A stretch of 64,000 nt of DNA from Desulfobacteraceae bacterium UBA2174. Lineage in GTDB: Bacteria; Desulfobacterota; Desulfobacteria; Desulfobacterales; UBA2174. The notes under the pieces were generated by a model. That model was not told the DNA's origin. It saw only the letters and a list, made by a program, of their open reading frames with translations, and did not search any database. The stretch covers positions 4,447 to 68,446 of the forward strand of contig DCWA01000040.1 of NCBI GenBank assembly GCA_002327445.1. The letters run 5' to 3'. Shown here in pieces: positions 14,654 to 24,121 of this stretch (positions are counted from its first letter, which is position 1; each line of letters opens with the position of its first letter). The translations under genes and the position numbers were made by a program.

Positions 14654-15757
14654 ATGATGAAGGAAGGCGTTCCATCGCGTCCCATCTGGTTCGACCCCGC
14701 TTCGGGGAAGGTCCGGGTCATCGATCAACGGCAACTGCCCCACCAATTGGTGGTGATGGATCTTACCAGCGTGGCAGCGGTGATCGAGGCCATCGTGGAA
14801 ATGGCGGTCCGGGGGGCCCCGCTCATCGGCGTCACCGCGGCCTACGGGGTTTATGTGGCCTGCCAAACGGCCGGGGACATCGACGACGTTCGCCTCGGGG
14901 CCGAGTGCGCGCGCATCCGGGCGGCCCGCCCCACGGCGGTCAACCTCGCCTGGGCCGTGGACCGGGCGCTTGAAACCCTCCTGGGGACGCCGCCGGCCGG
15001 ACGCCAGGCCGCGGCCCTGGCCCTGGCCGATAAAATCGCCGCCGAGGAGGCGGACAACTGCCGCCGCATCGGCCGCCACGGCTTCCCTTTGATCGAGACC
15101 ATCGCAGCAAAAAAAAGCGGCCCGGTCAACGTGCTCACCCACTGCAACGCCGGTTGGCTGGCCTGCGTCGAATACGGCACGGCCACCGCGCCGATCTATG
15201 CCGCCTTCGAGGCCGGCATCGACATCCATGTCTGGGTGGACGAGACCCGACCCCTGAACCAGGGGGCCCGCCTCACGGCCTGGGAGCTGGCCCAGCGGGG
15301 CGTGCCCCACACCGTGATCACCGACAATGCCGGCGGCCACCTCATGCAGCACGGCATGGTGGACCTGGTGATCGTGGGCACCGACCGCACCACGGCCACC
15401 GGCGACGTAGCCAACAAGATCGGCACTTACCTGAAGGCCCTGGCCGCCCGCGACAACGGCGTCCCCTTCTACGTGGCCCTGCCGTCGAGCACCTTCGACT
15501 GGAGCCTCAGCGACGGCATTGCCCAGATTCCCATCGAGGCGAGGGACCCGGAGGAGGTGCGCTACGTGCAGGGCTGGGCCGACGGCCGGATCGTGCGGGT
15601 GCTGGTACCACCGGCGCGCAGCCCGGCGGGCAACTACGCCTTCGACGTCACCCCGGCGCGCCTGGTGACCGGATTCATCACCGAACGGGGCATCTGCGGC
15701 GCCTCGGCCGGGGAAATCCGGAAACTGTTTCCCGACATGTCCGGCCGTGGAGGTTGA
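14654..15757 (+). CDS. mtnA: S-methyl-5-thioribose-1-phosphate isomerase
   Basis: A 367-residue member of the eIF2B-alpha-like isomerase family converting methylthioribose-1-phosphate to methylthioribulose-1-phosphate in methionine salvage. Motifs: VRGAPLIGVTAAYG near residue 60, NLAWAVDR near 100, THCNAGWLA (catalytic Cys), VWVDETRPLNQGARLTAWEL, and the catalytic Asp in VGTDRTTATGDVANKIGT. AAGGAAGG precedes the ATG at 14654. It is the last of the salvage genes here; downstream enzymes (MtnB or an aldolase shunt) are not in the window. Confidence 0.95.
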   Translation: MMKEGVPSRPIWFDPASGKVRVIDQRQLPHQLVVMDLTSVAAVIEAIVEMAVRGAPLIGVTAAYGVYVACQTAGDIDDVRLGAECARIRAARPTAVNLAWAVDRALETLLGTPPAGRQAAALALADKIAAEEADNCRRIGRHGFPLIETIAAKKSGPVNVLTHCNAGWLACVEYGTATAPIYAAFEAGIDIHVWVDETRPLNQGARLTAWELAQRGVPHTVITDNAGGHLMQHGMVDLVIVGTDRTTATGDVANKIGTYLKALAARDNGVPFYVALPSSTFDWSLSDGIAQIPIEARDPEEVRYVQGWADGRIVRVLVPPARSPAGNYAFDVTPARLVTGFITERGICGASAGEIRKLFPDMSGRGG

Positions 15758-15955
15758 CAAAATCATCAAAAATCCGGACCCACCAGATCGGCCGCAGGGA
15801 TAACCACATTGAATTCCTTGTTTTTCCCTGCACTTTCGGTGAGCTCCGGGATTTGCACGGACTTTCTACGACTGAATCGCAACTGATACCCCGAATACCC
15901 GCCATTTAGTTTCGCCAAGGCGAAACAGGCAGGATTCCGGTCCGGAGATTCCATC

Positions 15956-17548
15956 ATGACTTCGTCCGAAGCCTTCTGGCAGTTCCCCTACCCGTCGCAA
16001 CGGATGCCGGTGCTGGCGGAAAACATGGTGGCCACCAGCCAACCCCTGGCGGCCCAGGCGGGCCTGCGCATGCTGGCGGCCGGGGGCAACGCCGTAGATG
16101 CGGCCCTGGCGGCGGCCATCGCCCTCACCGTGGTGGAGCCCACCAGCAACGGGCTCGGCAGCGACGCCTTCGCCATCGTCTGGGACAAGAAGCGGTTGTT
16201 CGGGATCAACGGCTCGGGCCGCAGCCCGCGGGCCTGGAGCCTGGAGCGCTTCGCCGGCCAGCCGCAAATGCCTCGCCTCGGCTGGGACGCCGTCACCGTT
16301 CCCGGCGCCGTGGACATGTGGGAAGCCCTCCATCGGCGGTTGGGCCACATCCCCTTCGCCAATCTGTTCGTCCCGGCCATCGGGTACGCGCGACAAGGCT
16401 TTGCCGTATCGCCGCTCACCGCGGCGCGCTGGGCCGCGTCGGCCGCCACCTATGCCGATTTTGACGAATTCAGACGGGTGTTTCTGCCTGGCGGCCGTGC
16501 ACCGCGACCTGGCCAGTGGTTTGCCAACCCGGATCAGGCCCGCTCCCTGGAAGCGATTGCCGAAGGCGGGGCAGAGGTCTTCTACCGCGGCGCCATTGCC
16601 CGGCGCATCGCCGAGGCGGCCCGGACCGACGGCAGTCTGATGTCCGAGGCCGACCTGGCCGCCCACCGCGGCGACTGGGTGGCACCGCTGTCTGTCGACT
16701 ACCACGGCTGGACCCTGCACGAACTGCCGCCCAACGGCCAGGGGCTGGCGGCCTTGATCGCTCTGGGAATTCTGGGCCATCTCGATTTGCGTGCCCTGGC
16801 CCCGGACAGCGCCGACAGCCTGCATCTGCAGATCGAGGCCATGAAGATCGGCTTTGCCGTGGCCTGCAGCCGGGTGGCCGATCCGGCCTTTTCGTCCGGC
16901 CGGCCCGAGGATTGGCTCGACGACGAATTCCTGGCCTCCCGGGCCCGCGCCATCCGCATGGATCGGGCCGCCGACCCGGATATCGATCAGTGGATCGACC
17001 ACGGGACGGTCTACCTGACCGCCGCCGACGCCGAAGGCATGATGGTGTCGATGATCCAGTCCAACTTCACCGGGTTCGGCTCAGGCGTGGTAGTGCCGCA
17101 CACCGGGATTCACCTCCAGAACCGGGGGCACGGATTTTCCACCCGGCCGGGCCATCCCAACGCCGTTGCCGGCGGCAAGCGCCCTTATCACACGATCATT
17201 CCGGGATTCGTCACCCGCCATGGCCTCCCCCTGATGGCCTTCGGGGTCATGGGCGGCCACATGCAGCCCCAGGGGCACCTGCAACTGGTGGTGCGCCTTG
17301 CCGATTGCGGCCAGAATCCCCAGGCGGCCATCGATGCGCCCCGATGGCAGATCGGCGAGGACGGCTGCCTGACCCTGGAGTCCGGTTTCGGACCGCGTCT
17401 CAGGAAGGCCCTGGCCGCCCGGGGCCATCGCATCCAGGATGGGCAGCCGGCCTGGGGCTTCGGCGGGGCCCAACTGATTCAGCGCCTGGAGCGCGGCTAC
17501 CTCGGCGCCTCGGATCCGCGCAAGGACGGCCAAGCGGTGGGTTTTTGA
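15956..17548 (+). CDS. Gamma-glutamyltransferase family protein
   Basis: A 530-residue Ntn-hydrolase of the GGT family. The proenzyme is expected to cleave itself before Thr351 in HGTVYLTAADAEG, giving large and small subunits; this threonine is the nucleophile. Other marks are MLAAGGNAVDAALAAAIAL near residue 40, PNGQGLAALIALGIL, and GGKRPYHTIIPGFV with GVMGGHMQPQGH in the small subunit. No signal peptide is seen, so unlike enteric GGT it looks cytoplasmic, as in the YwrD-like branch. Its 3' end overlaps the convergent threonine aldolase gene by 52 bases. Substrate is unknown; glutathione breakdown is not implied. Confidence 0.87.
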   Translation: MTSSEAFWQFPYPSQRMPVLAENMVATSQPLAAQAGLRMLAAGGNAVDAALAAAIALTVVEPTSNGLGSDAFAIVWDKKRLFGINGSGRSPRAWSLERFAGQPQMPRLGWDAVTVPGAVDMWEALHRRLGHIPFANLFVPAIGYARQGFAVSPLTAARWAASAATYADFDEFRRVFLPGGRAPRPGQWFANPDQARSLEAIAEGGAEVFYRGAIARRIAEAARTDGSLMSEADLAAHRGDWVAPLSVDYHGWTLHELPPNGQGLAALIALGILGHLDLRALAPDSADSLHLQIEAMKIGFAVACSRVADPAFSSGRPEDWLDDEFLASRARAIRMDRAADPDIDQWIDHGTVYLTAADAEGMMVSMIQSNFTGFGSGVVVPHTGIHLQNRGHGFSTRPGHPNAVAGGKRPYHTIIPGFVTRHGLPLMAFGVMGGHMQPQGHLQLVVRLADCGQNPQAAIDAPRWQIGEDGCLTLESGFGPRLRKALAARGHRIQDGQPAWGFGGAQLIQRLERGYLGASDPRKDGQAVGF

Positions 17549-18576
17549 AAAACTTTCCCCGCCACCGCCAACGCCCGCTCGATGTCCTCCCTGGTCAACG
17601 GATAGTGGGTCACGGCCCGAAGTCGGTACGGATCCAGGGCCAGCACCCGGACGCCGGCCCCGGCCAGGGCGGCGGCCAGTTCGGCCGCGGAGATGCGGCG
17701 ATCGGCGATCTCGAAGAAAACGATGTTGGTGTGCACAGCGGCCGGGTCGGCGGCCAGTCCTTCGATCCCGGCCAACCCTTCGGCCAGGCGCCGGGCATTG
17801 GCGTGATCCTCCGCCAGGCGGTCCACCATCTCGGCCAGGGCCACGATGCCGGCGGCGGCGATGATGCCGGCCTGGCGCATTCCCCCGCCGAGTACCTTGC
17901 GCGCCCGACGCGCCTCGGCCACGAACTCCCGACTGCCGCACACCATGGATCCCACCGGCGCCGACAGGCCCTTGCTCAGGCAAAAGGAGACCGAATCGGC
18001 GCGCGTCACCAGGTCGGCGGCCGGGCAACCCAGGGCCACGGCGGCGTTGAACAGCCGCGCCCCGTCCACGTGGATCTTGAGCCCGCAGCGGTTCGCCGTT
18101 TCGGCCGCCCGGTTCATGTAGTCTGCGCTCAGGGGACTCCCGTTGCAGCGATTGTGGGTATTCTCCAGCACGAGCAGCCGGCTGCGTGGAAAGTGCACAT
18201 CGTCGGCCCGCACCGCCGCCTCGATGGCCGGCGGATCGATGGTGCCGTCGGGCCGGTTGGGCACCGTGCGCGGATGGATGCCGCCGATGGCCGCCGAGCC
18301 GCCCTGCTCATAGTAGAAGATGTGGGACTGGTCGCCGAGGATCATCTCGTCGCCCCGGCCGCAGTGGACCAGTTGGCAGACGAGGTTGGCCATGGTGCCG
18401 CTGGCCACCAGCAAGGCCGCCGCCTTGCCGGTGCGCTCGGCCGCCAGGTCCTCCAGGCGCCTCACGGTGGGGTCCTCGCCATAGACGTCGTCGCCGACCT
18501 CGGCTTGGGCCATGGCTTTTCGCATCCGCTCGGTGGGTGGGGTGACGGTGTCGCTGCGCAGATCGATGGGGAGCAT
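17497..18576 (-). CDS. ltaE: Low-specificity L-threonine aldolase
   Basis: A 359-residue fold-type I PLP enzyme splitting threonine or allo-threonine to glycine and acetaldehyde. Motifs: IDLRSDTVTPPTERMRKAM at the start, VGDDVYGEDPTV, FVASGTMAN-like LLVASGTMANLV, LENTHNRCNG, HVDGARLFNAAVALG, and the PLP lysine in SFCLSKGLSAPVGS. ATG at 18576 is taken; a TTG two codons earlier is possible. The end overlaps the gamma-glutamyltransferase gene by 52 bases on the opposite strand. Confidence 0.93.
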   Translation of the reverse strand: MLPIDLRSDTVTPPTERMRKAMAQAEVGDDVYGEDPTVRRLEDLAAERTGKAAALLVASGTMANLVCQLVHCGRGDEMILGDQSHIFYYEQGGSAAIGGIHPRTVPNRPDGTIDPPAIEAAVRADDVHFPRSRLLVLENTHNRCNGSPLSADYMNRAAETANRCGLKIHVDGARLFNAAVALGCPAADLVTRADSVSFCLSKGLSAPVGSMVCGSREFVAEARRARKVLGGGMRQAGIIAAAGIVALAEMVDRLAEDHANARRLAEGLAGIEGLAADPAAVHTNIVFFEIADRRISAAELAAALAGAGVRVLALDPYRLRAVTHYPLTREDIERALAVAGKVFQKPTAWPSLRGSEAPR

Positions 18577-18712
18577 GGGCAATTTCCGGGTTCAGGGTTG
18601 AAAAAAAGGACAAAAAAGACGAAAGGGACGCAAGCGGCCAAATTTCAGTTTTCAGTCAAACCGGTCCGGGCTACCATATTTTCTCGAGATTTGAAACCCT
18701 GCGGAGGATTCC

Positions 18713-19126
18713 GTGGCGCCCCCTTTCTTGATCCATCCCATCGGCACCGTGCGCCGGCAAGGCGACCGGACGTTCATCGACATCGACCCGGCCTTCGGTG
18801 ACGGATTGTTGGGCATCGACGGCTTCTCTCACATTGTGGTCTGCTACTGGCTGGATCGCAGCGATACCCCCGAGGCCCGCGGCGTACTGCGCACCCATCC
18901 CCGGGCCAATCCGTCCAATCCCTTGACCGGGGTCTTCGCCACTCACTCGCCCCGGCGGCCCAATCCCGTCGCCATTTCCCTGTGCCGGTTGATGTCGGTG
19001 CAAGGCACGACCCTGGAGGTCGATCGCATCGATGCCATGGACGACAGCCCGGTGATCGACATCAAGTGCTTCATCCCCAGCACGCGCTTCGAAAAGGAAA
19101 CCGTGCGCGTACCGGACTGGGTGTAA
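18713..19126 (+). CDS. trmO: tRNA (N6-threonylcarbamoyladenosine-37) methyltransferase TrmO
   Basis: A 137-residue TsaA/YaeB-fold SAM-dependent methyltransferase that methylates t6A37 in tRNA-Thr. Recognisable parts: IHPIGTVRR at the start, GFSHIVVCYWLDR, and the signature ATHSPRRPNPVAIS. GTG at 18713 is the start, with GGAGG seven bases upstream. This is the short form, without the C-terminal extension of the E. coli protein. recD2 follows after two bases on the same strand. Confidence 0.92.
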   Translation: MAPPFLIHPIGTVRRQGDRTFIDIDPAFGDGLLGIDGFSHIVVCYWLDRSDTPEARGVLRTHPRANPSNPLTGVFATHSPRRPNPVAISLCRLMSVQGTTLEVDRIDAMDDSPVIDIKCFIPSTRFEKETVRVPDWV

Positions 19127-19128
19127 CG

Positions 19129-21345
19129 ATGCCCATGCCACCATTTTCTCCCAAGGATGAACAACCCGCCGCCACGGCCGAAACCGGTGCGGAGAGCGTC
19201 ACCGGCGAAGTCGAACAGGTGGTCTTCACCAGTGCCGACAGCGATTTTATCGTGGCGCGGATCGCCGTCCCCGGGGAAAAGACCGCCATCACGGTTTGCG
19301 GCCCCCTGGCCGGCATCGAACCCGGACAGGGGGTGCGCCTGCGGGGGACCTGGGAGCGCCACCCGCGTTACGGACGCCAGTTTCGGGCCACCGACGGCGA
19401 GACCTTCGTGCCGGTGACCGAGGAAGGCATCCGGCGCTATCTCGGCTCCGGGGCCTTTCCCGGCCTGGCGGAAAAGATGGCCGAGCGGATCGTGGACCAT
19501 TTCGGCGCCGACACCCTCGCCATCCTCGAAAAGGAACCCCAGCGGCTCTCGGAGGTCAAGGGAGTCGGCAAAAAAACGATCCGCAAGCTGAGCAAGGCTT
19601 GGCAGGAGCAGGCCCACACCCGGGCGGCAATGCTTTTTTTCCAGTCCCACGGCATCTCGCTGGCCCTGTCGCGGCGAATCTTCAACCACTACGGCGCCGA
19701 AGCCGCGCGCCGGGTCCGCGCCGACCCCTACGCCCTGGCCGAGGATATCGACGGCATCGGGTTCCAGACCGCGGATCGCATCGCCCGGCAGATGGGCCTG
19801 GCCGAAGATTCGCCCCAGCGGGTGACCGCCGCCCTGGTGCACATCCTCAAGCAGCAGTCCGAGGCGGGACACGTCTTCGAGCCGGCGGACACATTGACGG
19901 CGCGCTGCTGCCGGATGGTCGGGTGCAAGCCGGAAGCGGCGGAGGCCGCCCTGGCCGAAGGCGTCGCCGCGGGCAAGCTCGTGGTGGAGGACCTGCCTGA
20001 ATCCAAAGGTGCCGCCGTCTTTCTCAAAGGCCTCCACCACTGCGAAGTGGAACTGGCCGCCGGCCTGCGGATATTGGCCCGGTCCGCCATCCCCCGGCTC
20101 GCCGGAACGGATCCCGCCCGGGCGGTGGCCAGCGGCGAGCGGCAGTTGGGCATCGAGCTGGCCGCCCGGCAGCGCGAGGCGGTCGGCAAGGCTCTGAGCG
20201 GCGGCGTCCTGGTGATCACCGGCGGTCCGGGCACGGGCAAAACCACCATCGTCCGGGCGATCCTGAACATTTACGAACGCTTCCGGCACCGGGTGCGGCT
20301 GGCCGCCCCCACGGGCCGGGCCGCCAAGCGCCTGGCGGAAAGCACCGGGGCCGAGGCGTCCACGATTCACCGGCTGCTGGAGTTCGGCCCCCGGGAGCGG
20401 CGCTTCCAGCGCAACGCCGAGAACCCTTTGAAGACCGACCTGCTGGTGGTGGACGAAGCCTCGATGATCGACACCGTCCTGATGTACCACCTGGTCAAGG
20501 CCCTGACGCCGGGCACCACCATGGTGCTGGTGGGAGACGTGGACCAACTCCCCTCGGTAGGGCCGGGGAGCGTGCTGGCGGACATCATCGCTTCGGGTCT
20601 GGTGCCCGTGGTGACCTTGAACGAAATCTTCCGCCAGGCGAGCCGGAGCCGCATCGTGGTCAATGCCCACCGCATCAACGCCGGGCAGATGCCACTGCAG
20701 GAGGCGGCCTCGGAAGAAAACGATTTCTACTTCATTGAAAAAGGCGACCCCCGGGTCGTTTCGGAAACCATTCTGAAACTGGTGGCCGAGCGTATTCCCA
20801 AGCGGTTCGGCCTCGATCCGATGGAAGACATTCAGGTGATCACCCCCATGCACCGGGGCGTGGTGGGCACCGAGCAGCTCAACGCGGTGCTGCAGAGCGC
20901 CCTGAATCCGGCCGGAGACAACACGCTGCAAACCGCAGGCCGCTGGCGCCCGGGCGACAAGGTGATGCAGATCCGCAACGACTACGACAAGGAAGTCTTC
21001 AACGGCGACATCGGACGGGTGGCTTCCGCCGGCCCCGAGGGCGTGACGGTGGTTTTTGACGGCCGCCCGGTGCTCTATACCCTTTCCGAGCTGGATGACC
21101 TCGTGCTCGCCTACGCGGTATCGGTGCACAAGAGCCAGGGCTCCGAGTACCCGTGCATCGTCATGCCGCTGATGACCCAGCATTACCTCATGCTCCAGCG
21201 CAACCTGGTGTACACCGCCATCACCCGTGCCCGGCGGTTGGCGGTGATCGTTGGCCAGCAGCGCGCCCTGGCCCTGGCAGTGGCCAATGACCGACCCCGG
21301 CGGCGCTTCACCCGTCTGGCGCAGCGGCTGGCCGGTCAGGATTGA
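19129..21345 (+). CDS. recD2: RecD2-type 5'-3' DNA helicase
   Basis: A 738-residue ATP-dependent superfamily 1B helicase of the RecD-like/RecD2 type, which works without RecBC. The N-terminal OB-like and helix-hairpin-helix region (SEVKGVGKKTIRKL and DIDGIGFQTADRIARQMGL) spans about 1-330. The helicase core has Walker A TGGPGTGKTTIVRA, motif II LLVVDEASMID, motif III VLVGDVDQLPSVGPGSVL, and motifs V-VI SVHKSQGSEYP and LVYTAITRARRL. The start ATG is two bases past the trmO stop; no strong ribosome site is seen, so coupling to trmO translation is likely. It probably acts in replication-fork repair. Confidence 0.95.
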   Translation: MPMPPFSPKDEQPAATAETGAESVTGEVEQVVFTSADSDFIVARIAVPGEKTAITVCGPLAGIEPGQGVRLRGTWERHPRYGRQFRATDGETFVPVTEEGIRRYLGSGAFPGLAEKMAERIVDHFGADTLAILEKEPQRLSEVKGVGKKTIRKLSKAWQEQAHTRAAMLFFQSHGISLALSRRIFNHYGAEAARRVRADPYALAEDIDGIGFQTADRIARQMGLAEDSPQRVTAALVHILKQQSEAGHVFEPADTLTARCCRMVGCKPEAAEAALAEGVAAGKLVVEDLPESKGAAVFLKGLHHCEVELAAGLRILARSAIPRLAGTDPARAVASGERQLGIELAARQREAVGKALSGGVLVITGGPGTGKTTIVRAILNIYERFRHRVRLAAPTGRAAKRLAESTGAEASTIHRLLEFGPRERRFQRNAENPLKTDLLVVDEASMIDTVLMYHLVKALTPGTTMVLVGDVDQLPSVGPGSVLADIIASGLVPVVTLNEIFRQASRSRIVVNAHRINAGQMPLQEAASEENDFYFIEKGDPRVVSETILKLVAERIPKRFGLDPMEDIQVITPMHRGVVGTEQLNAVLQSALNPAGDNTLQTAGRWRPGDKVMQIRNDYDKEVFNGDIGRVASAGPEGVTVVFDGRPVLYTLSELDDLVLAYAVSVHKSQGSEYPCIVMPLMTQHYLMLQRNLVYTAITRARRLAVIVGQQRALALAVANDRPRRRFTRLAQRLAGQD

Positions 21346-21501
21346 CAGGAGCGGTCCGGCATCGGTGCCTTGAACCCGGTTTTATGAAATCACCAGCAGC
21401 GAACAGCGCGGCGGCCCCTTAGAATTAATTTTTTCTATGTATTATCTGTTGGTTAGATATACTTTTGACGAACGCAACAAGTTTAGTCCATTTAATAGAA
21501 A

Positions 21502-22296
21502 ATGACCAAACCAACGCCAATCGAACACTGGATCGACGTCAACGGCTATCGCCTCTACGTGCAGACGCACCTGGCGCCGCCTTCGTCAGGCAAGCGTGCG
21601 CCGCTGGTCTTTCTGCACGAGGGGCTGGGGGCCATCGGATTCTGGCGCGATTTGCCGGGGCTGCTGGCCAAACAGACCGGCCGCACCGCGGTGGTCTTCG
21701 ACCGGCGCGGCTACGGCCGCAGCAGCCCCTGCCGTGAACCGCGCCATATCGATTACCTCCACGTGGAAGCCCTCCGATACCTCCCGCCGCTGCTCGAGGC
21801 GCTGGACATCCAGCGGGCCGTGCTCATCGGCCACAGCGACGGCGGCAGCATCGCGCTGCTCTTCGGGGCGAAATTCCCCGAACGTTGCGCCGGCATCGTC
21901 ACCGAGGCGGCCCACGTCTTCGTGGACGAAACCACCCTGGCCGGCATCCGGGGGGCGGTGGCGGCCTACCATGGCAAGCTGCGATCCCGTCTGAAGCGCT
22001 ACCACGGGGACCAGACCGACGCGGTTTTTTCCGCCTGGGCGGACACCTGGCTGGCCCCGTGGTTCCGGGATTGGCGCATCACGAACGACATCGCCGGGGT
22101 CCGATGCCCTGTGCTGGCGATCCAGGGCGCCGCCGATCCTTACGGGGAGCCGGCCCAGATCGAAGCCATTGTCCGCTCCGTCGCCGGTCCGGCCCGGCCC
22201 CTGATCCTGCCGGAGGTCGGGCATACGCCCCACCTGGAAGCCCGCGAGGCATTCGCCGCCGCCGTGGCAGACTTTGTCGAAGCCCTGGAAGAATGA
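21502..22296 (+). CDS. Alpha/beta hydrolase
   Basis: A 264-residue alpha/beta hydrolase. Nucleophile Ser in the elbow GHSDGGSIAL (about residue 114), acid Asp in GAADPYG (about 213), and His in EVGHTPHLEAREAF (about 241) form the expected triad; the oxyanion region is FLHEGLGAIGFWRDLP. Substrate cannot be told. An AT-rich 150-base upstream region probably holds its promoter. It overlaps the next gene by four bases (ATGA), indicating an operon. Confidence 0.87.
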   Translation: MTKPTPIEHWIDVNGYRLYVQTHLAPPSSGKRAPLVFLHEGLGAIGFWRDLPGLLAKQTGRTAVVFDRRGYGRSSPCREPRHIDYLHVEALRYLPPLLEALDIQRAVLIGHSDGGSIALLFGAKFPERCAGIVTEAAHVFVDETTLAGIRGAVAAYHGKLRSRLKRYHGDQTDAVFSAWADTWLAPWFRDWRITNDIAGVRCPVLAIQGAADPYGEPAQIEAIVRSVAGPARPLILPEVGHTPHLEAREAFAAAVADFVEALEE

Positions 22297-22823
22297 TGAC
22301 AACCCCCGACGAAACCCCAAAGGACGCAACGGCGCTGCGCGAGCGCATCCTCCGCCAACTCGAGGACTGGAAAACCCGGACCCGCCCCTCCCGCGAGCAG
22401 TTGCTCAACGCCGCCGAAGAGGTGCTCGCCTGGCGCCGCGAGCGGCAAATTGAAAGCCTGTGGCCGGATCCGCTCCTCATGGCCACCGCCACCCTGGACG
22501 ACAGCTTCGGCCACGGCCTGGAGGTGATTCATCGTTTTGCCGAGGCCGCCGGGCTGCGGGTGGTGCCTCTGGGCAGAATGCTTTCCCCCGATGCCGTGGT
22601 GGAGGGATGCCGCACCCACCGGCCCCGCATCCTCGGGCTGACCGTCTTGCAGTTCGACACCGAACCGGATCTGATCGACATCCGCCGCCGGATCGAACCC
22701 GCCACGCGCATCGTCGCCGGCGGGCCGGTATTCGCCGCCGACCCGGACCTGGCCGCGCGGGCCGGCATCGATTTCGTGGCCCGCAACGCCGCCGAGTTTT
22801 GGCATTACCTGCTGACGCTTTGA
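22293..22823 (+). CDS. B12-binding-domain-like protein lacking the ligand histidine
   Basis: A 176-residue protein. Residues 1-55 are a helical, charged region; about 60-176 look like a cobalamin-binding Rossmann domain: TLDDSFGHGLEVIHRF (at the place of DxHxxG), LGLTVLQFD (at the SxL position) and RIVAGGPVFAADP (the GG motif). The histidine that normally coordinates cobalt is Phe here, and the serine is Thr, so cobalamin may bind differently or not at all. Start overlaps the hydrolase stop (ATGA). A sensory or B12-independent role is possible; function unknown. Confidence 0.65.
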   Translation: MMTTPDETPKDATALRERILRQLEDWKTRTRPSREQLLNAAEEVLAWRRERQIESLWPDPLLMATATLDDSFGHGLEVIHRFAEAAGLRVVPLGRMLSPDAVVEGCRTHRPRILGLTVLQFDTEPDLIDIRRRIEPATRIVAGGPVFAADPDLAARAGIDFVARNAAEFWHYLLTL

Positions 22824-22850
22824 ACGCCTCCCCGGAGCGTTGAAATTCCC

Positions 22851-24082
22851 ATGCGCATCCTCCATCCGCTCAGCCAGCGTCCCGAAGCCACCGGCAGCGG
22901 CATCTACGTGCGGGCCATGATCGCCGCGGCCGCGGCCCGGGGCCACGAAAATTTCCTCCTGGCCGGCATTCCCGGCGACACCCGGCCGGAAGTGCCGGAA
23001 CTGCCGCCCGACCACTGCCGCTTCGTACGCTTCGCCGGATCGGATCTCCCTTTCGACGTGGTGGGCATGAGCGACGCGATGCCCTACGACAGTTGCCGCT
23101 TCATCGACCTCACCGACGACCAGATCCAAGCCTATCGCGCCGCCTTCGAGCGCAGCTTGCAGGCGGCGGTGGACGCCTTCCGGCCCGATCTGATCCATAG
23201 TCATCACCTGTGGCCGCTCACCGCCCTGGCGCGGCGCCGGTTCCCCGACCACCCACACGTGACGAGCTGCCATGGCACCGATCTGCGCCAGTTTCGCCAT
23301 TGCCAACACCTGCGCCCCACGGTGGCCGAGGCATGCCGCCGTCTGGATGCCGTGCTGGCGCTCAGCAATGTCCAGAAAGCCGAAATCGCCCAACTGTACG
23401 GCATCGTTCCCGAACGCATCCACGTGGTGGGCGCCGGCTACGATCCGGTGCGGTTTTATCCGGTGCCCAAACCGCGGCCGGCGCCGGTGCGCATCGTTTA
23501 TGCCGGCAAGCCGAGCCGGACCAAGGGAGTGGCCTGGCTGCTGCACGCCTTGAGGCAGATGGACCATCTTCCCTGGCAACTGGAGCTGGTGGGTGGCGGC
23601 AAGGGGCCGGAAAAAGAGGCGGTATTGGATCTGGCCGGGGACCTGGGGCAGCGGGTGACGGTGGCGGGGCTGGTGAATCAGGCCGCCTTGGCCGAACGCA
23701 TGCGCCGGGCCCACATCTTTGTCCTGCCCTCATTCTTCGAAGGACTGCCCTGGTCTTGCTCGAAGCCCTGGCCTGCGGATGCCGGCTCGTGGCCACCGAC
23801 TTGCCGGGAGTGCGGGAGCTGTTTGCCGCCCTGGCCGAGCCGGCGCTGCGCCTCATCCCCTTGCCGCCACTGGCCGGCGTCGACACCCCCACGGAAAGCG
23901 GCGGGCAAGATTTCCAGGACCGCCTCGCCAATGCCTTGGCCGACCAGGTCCGGGCGGCCGAGAAAAGCCCGGACCTCGATCTTTGTCCTTTTCAATCCCT
24001 GCTGGCAGGCTACACCCGGGAAGGCGTCTTTCAGCGGGTGGAAGCGGTGTACGCGGCGTGTTCGCGGTCGCGGGCGGTTTGA
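22851..24082 (+). pseudogene. Glycosyltransferase family 4-like protein, frameshifted
   Basis: A GT-B glycosyltransferase of about 410 residues when repaired. Frame one carries the N-terminal acceptor domain (MRILHPLSQRPEATGSGIYV) and the start of the donor domain (VRIVYAGKPSRTKGV, VAGLVNQAALAERM, FVLPSFFEGLP). The conserved continuation, LVLLEALACGCRLVATDLPG, is in another frame. One base is missing in the CCC run at 23748-23750 (CTGCCC-TGGTC). Whether the change is real or a sequencing error cannot be told. It follows the B12-domain-like gene by 27 bases. Confidence 0.85.
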
Positions 24083-24121
24083 TCGAAAAACGAACTGGCA
24101 GCAACCCCCGGCGGTCATCCC

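Noticed and set aside
15766..15957. 63-codon minus-strand frame between mtnA and the gamma-glutamyltransferase gene (contains SRRKSVQIPELTESAGKNKE)
   Set aside because: Composition is protein-like and it may be a decayed fragment of something, but there is no ribosome site, no recognised family and no partner. Not strong enough to annotate.
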